Positions 60,991 through 64,000 of a stretch of DNA of 64,000 nucleotides are shown one piece after another. Source of the DNA: Phymorhynchus buccinoides (lineage: Eukaryota; Mollusca; Gastropoda; Neogastropoda; Raphitomidae). Within the stretch, counting starts at the first letter, position 1; each line of letters opens with the position of its first letter. The translations under genes and the position numbers were made by a program. The stretch covers positions 8,118,555 through 8,182,554 of the forward strand of contig CM065690.1 of assembly GCA_017654935.2 (NCBI GenBank), read 5' to 3'. The notes beneath the pieces are model-generated. The model searched no databases. It was not told the DNA's origin and saw only the letters and a list, made by a program, of their open reading frames with translations.

Positions 60991-61570
60991 TGCGTGTATG
61001 TGTGTGTATGTGCGTGCGTGCGTTCATGTGTGTGTTTGTGTATGTATGTGTGTGTGCATGCAGGTGTGCCTATGTGCGTGCGTGCGTGCGTGACCAGCCG
61101 TGACCTTGACCTTGCCCTTGAGGCTATTACAAGAAAATCTTCACTCGCACACCCACACAACCATGTATATTCTCGATTGGCATTACTAAGGAATGCAGTG
61201 GGAGACATTTTTAGGCTTCTTCACTTTGATCTTGTTTTGTGGGAGAGGGGAGAGAAGAGCTACACAGACAGATTTCGAGGTTCATAATTATATATGTCTC
61301 GGTCATGATTCTGTCTGGTCGGGTCTCACTGTCACAGTGCATTTCTAGTTATATTTTTGGAACTGAAAATATTTGGGCCAAAAGATGACATCATATCATA
61401 ATTATTTAACATTTTTGCATTATTTTGCTTGTGAATTTTTCAGTGTATATGTGAAGTGGAATCGAGTGCTTTTTCTTGGAGTGTTCCATTAGCTTTACCA
61501 AGGGCATTGTTTTTATCAAGCTCTTTTAGGTTGGCTGCTTGCTTGTTAGCAGCGCACATGCACGCACGCA

Positions 61571-61648
<78 letters not shown>

Positions 61649-61756
61649 GATAGAGAAAGAGACACATAGATTATGGAGACAAGGAGAATGAGACAGAGAC
61701 ATGCATGACACAGAGAGACAATGAAAAAGACGAGAGACAAACATATACAGAAATAT

Positions 61757-61854
<98 letters not shown>

Positions 61855-61858
61855 GGGG

Positions 61859-61909
<51 letters not shown>

Positions 61910-62254
61910 CGAAACGAAAGGATTTTTATAGCCGTTAAGCTTTTTAGCTTCTTACAGCAAGCAACGACGCGCAGGGCAATTGCGTGATGATAGGCCTATC
62001 AATGTACAATTTACAAAACGAAAAGTTTGCTTTACGTCCTCCCGGCCGAAGCCATGTGGGACATTTCTTTATATAAAGTTCTGGAAAATTCAATTTACAA
62101 ACGCGACGTTATTTATATATTCTCACTGACATGGAAACCACAGCAATGTCTTTGATTTGCAAAACAGTCATAATTATATCAAATGCTCAAACAGGAGGCA
62201 GTGTGTAGGATCAAACAGAGCCCGTCACACGGTCAGTGTTGAAGACAGCGGCTG
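60991..62254. other. No gene; microsatellites
   Basis: GT-rich run at 60976-61090, (CA)n at 61573-61642, and (GA)n with a G run at 61759-61905. 61910-62254 has nothing recognised. Confidence 0.85.
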
Positions 62255-63186
62255 TCACCCCATGTAAAAATTGATTAACCGGTGTGCCGTCTCTAACGCC
62301 CGAGTCGCACGTGCCTGCACATCAGCATGTTCTTTTCCATCTACACGTTTCCCCCTGCGATTATTAAAAAGTTTGGCTCGCTCTTCTACCAACATGTTCT
62401 TGTCATCTTGCTTGACGAACCAGTATAAACAGTTCGTGTCACCCGGGAGGGGGGTGCATGAAAACTCGATGACTATGTCATCAGATTCACACGTCAGCAC
62501 ATCAGTAGACCCGTCCTTTGATTGACTAACTGTCACCTTTCTAAATGATCTGTTCCTCTCTCTGTCCCTAAGCCGCCTTTGCAGAAACCTGTCTGTTAAA
62601 GTGCCCACATAACTTTTGACCACACTGGTATTGAAACCCTCGACTGACGTGTTGCTCTCAATCACTGGCTCCATGTCTGTTTTCACTTGCCGCTTGCACA
62701 ATACAGAACTGTCACAGTCAATCGCATTTGAACAAGCAGTGTTTTCAGGGTTGTGCATGGTTTCCATTGACTCTTGATTTTCTTGCCTTTCTTCATACTC
62801 GCACTGATCTTCGTGTTGTGAATAGGCCTATTTCGTCTGCATCGTCGTACGCGCTTGGTTCAGGATGACATTCATGCACATTCATCACAGAGTTGAAAAC
62901 AGATTCATTTTTTCTTACTTGAGTGTCTTTGCTGCAGTTGTCTCACCCTCTCCTGATCGCGACGGATCTGACTCGGAGCTTTTCGTCGGTACTGTTGAGA
63001 TTTCATGTTGTTGTTTGGAACAGGGTCCGCCATATTTGCTGTTGACATGCTAGTAGGCTTGAGGCGCAGAACAATCGTCGTGTTTTTGCTTTCTTCACCG
63101 ACAATTTTCCAGCTTGTCACGGTGTTTTCGGATAACAGGGCCTTCAATGTTTTATCCAGACTCACGGGCAATCCTGTGCTGGTCAT
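62255..63186 (-). CDS. Hypothetical ORF pair, probably one broken repeat-derived ORF
   Basis: The frame 63186-62905 (93 aa) begins MTSTGLPVSLDKTLKALLSE, has SWKIVGEESKNTTIVLRL, and ends in a basic YRRKAPSQIRRDQERVRQLQ. The frame 62767-62255 (170 aa) has FLQRRLRDRERNRSF, IVIEFSCTPLPG and a C-terminal ADVQARATRALETAHRLI. Between them codon quality continues (HEDQCEYEERQENQE) in the second frame, so one small indel, next to an AATAGGCCTATT block, appears to split a single ORF of about 300 residues. I recall similar basic SQIRRD-type ORFs in repeat families of marine invertebrates but cannot name them. No domain is assigned. It could be a host gene fragment or the first ORF of an element. Confidence 0.45.
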
Positions 63187-63261
63187 GTTGAAGGTAAAAT
63201 TCGTGAACTTTACTGGAGAATTTGTAATGTTCGCCCTGTTGATTCGCGTCTTAGCACCGGA

Positions 63262-63302
<41 letters not shown>

Positions 63303-63339
63303 AAAATAGGGAGAGAGAGATAGGGAGAGAGAGTGTGTG

Positions 63340-63386
<47 letters not shown>

Positions 63387-63558
63387 ATGTGTGTGCGCGT
63401 GCGTGTATTTGTGGTTAATTGTCTGAAGGAATGGGGGCAGGGGTTATCCAATTACCCTGCTAATTGTTTTTAATTCTTCACTTCTGTACTTTTACTTTTA
63501 TAAGCTTACCCCTGTCTGGGTGTGCCTTTTTCTCTGTCTGTCTGTTTGTCTGTCTGTC

Positions 63559-63560
<2 letters not shown>

Positions 63561-63592
<32 letters not shown>
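63561..63592. repeat. Poly-C tract
   Basis: About 32 C in a row next to CTGT repeats. (GA)n at 63264-63296 and (GCGT)n at 63337-63385 precede it. Confidence 0.97.
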
Positions 63593-63595
<3 letters not shown>

Positions 63596-63639
63596 TCTCC
63601 TCTCTTATTCTTTGCGACACACACAAAAAGTAACCTTGC

Positions 63640-64000
63640 CAGCCGTGTTCCCCATTCTATCAATAACACAACACACATTCACAAAATAAACACAACATTT
63701 ACCCGTGTTCCCCATTCTGTCAATAACACAACACACATTCACAAAATAAACACAACATGTAACCGTGTTCCCCATTCTGTCAATAACACAACACACATTC
63801 ACAAAATATGCACATGTACCCGTGTTCCCCATTCTATCAACAACACAACAGACATTCACAAAATAAACACAACATGTACCCGTGTTCCCCATTCTGTCAA
63901 TAACACAACAGACATTCACAAAATATGCACATGTACCCGTGTTCCCCATTCTGTCAATAGCACAACAGACATTCACAAAATATACACATGTACCCGTGTT
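63640..64000. repeat. 57/60-bp tandem array at the window edge
   Basis: GTGTTCCCCATTCTGTCAAT recurs at 63645, 63705, 63765, 63822 and on, with periods of 60 then 57. Units differ in AACACAACATGTA or ATGCACATGTA. The array continues off the right edge. Frames stay open on the minus strand only because the period is a multiple of three. Confidence 0.95.

Noticed and set aside
63605..63976. Minus-strand protein with NVCCVIDRMGNTGTC repeats
   Set aside because: A product of the 57/60-bp tandem array. Continues off the window and shows no independent coding signal.

Overview
The window is eukaryotic and looks like a marine mollusc, probably a caenogastropod. It has long introns, abundant (CA)n/(CT)n/(C)n tracts, many CR1/L2-like non-LTR retrotransposon ends with (ATT)n tails, DIRS-like, hAT-like and piggyBac-like elements, and coding exons with mollusc-type tyrosinase/hemocyanin-like domains. 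No bacterial-type operon, tRNA, rRNA or CRISPR array was seen. The taxonomic call is an inference from sequence style, not a database result.

The main content is one large gene on the minus strand. At least 18 exons can be placed between about 42.6 kb (5') and 0.18 kb (3'). Acceptor and donor sites were read by eye, and the reading-frame phase matches at every one of the 17 junctions, which strongly supports a single transcript of about 5.6 kb of coding sequence (about 1,880 residues within the window). The signal-peptide exon is not seen, and the 3' end probably lies beyond position 1. Domain order is: thrombospondin-N/laminin-G-like, linker, short coiled coil, VWC, EGF, Kunitz, linker, VWC-like, tyrosinase-like I, Gly-Tyr/Phe-Asp/Asn pentapeptide repeats, a 'CN-GP-RxCP' module, a Cys-rich module, EGF, Kunitz, pentapeptide repeats, VWC-like, tyrosinase-like II, pentapeptide repeats, and a second 'CN-GP-RxCP' module. 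The second half repeats the first half, so the protein arose at least partly by internal duplication of a large multi-domain block. Key copper-binding histidines are missing: tyrosinase-like II has lost all three CuB ligand positions, and tyrosinase-like I has lost at least one. The likely role is an extracellular structural or adhesive matrix protein using dead or altered tyrosinase folds and Tyr-rich repeats; that role is inferred.

The introns hold several tandem arrays: a 48-bp unit at 21.0-27.5 kb, a different 48-bp unit at 36.0-40.6 kb, an 81-bp unit at 29.1-29.9 kb, and shorter ones at 2.5, 14.1, 19.0 and 34.3 kb. Many abut or include splice sites of this gene. They are interrupted by retrotransposon or transposon insertions. 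From 42.7 kb to 64 kb there is no convincing host exon. That stretch holds decayed LINEs (44.3, 47.1-48.3, 56.1-60.1 and 60.4-61.0 kb), a long repeat present twice (43.0 and 54.5 kb), fold-back elements, a possible repeat-derived ORF pair at 62.3-63.2 kb and a 57/60-bp tandem array at the right edge.
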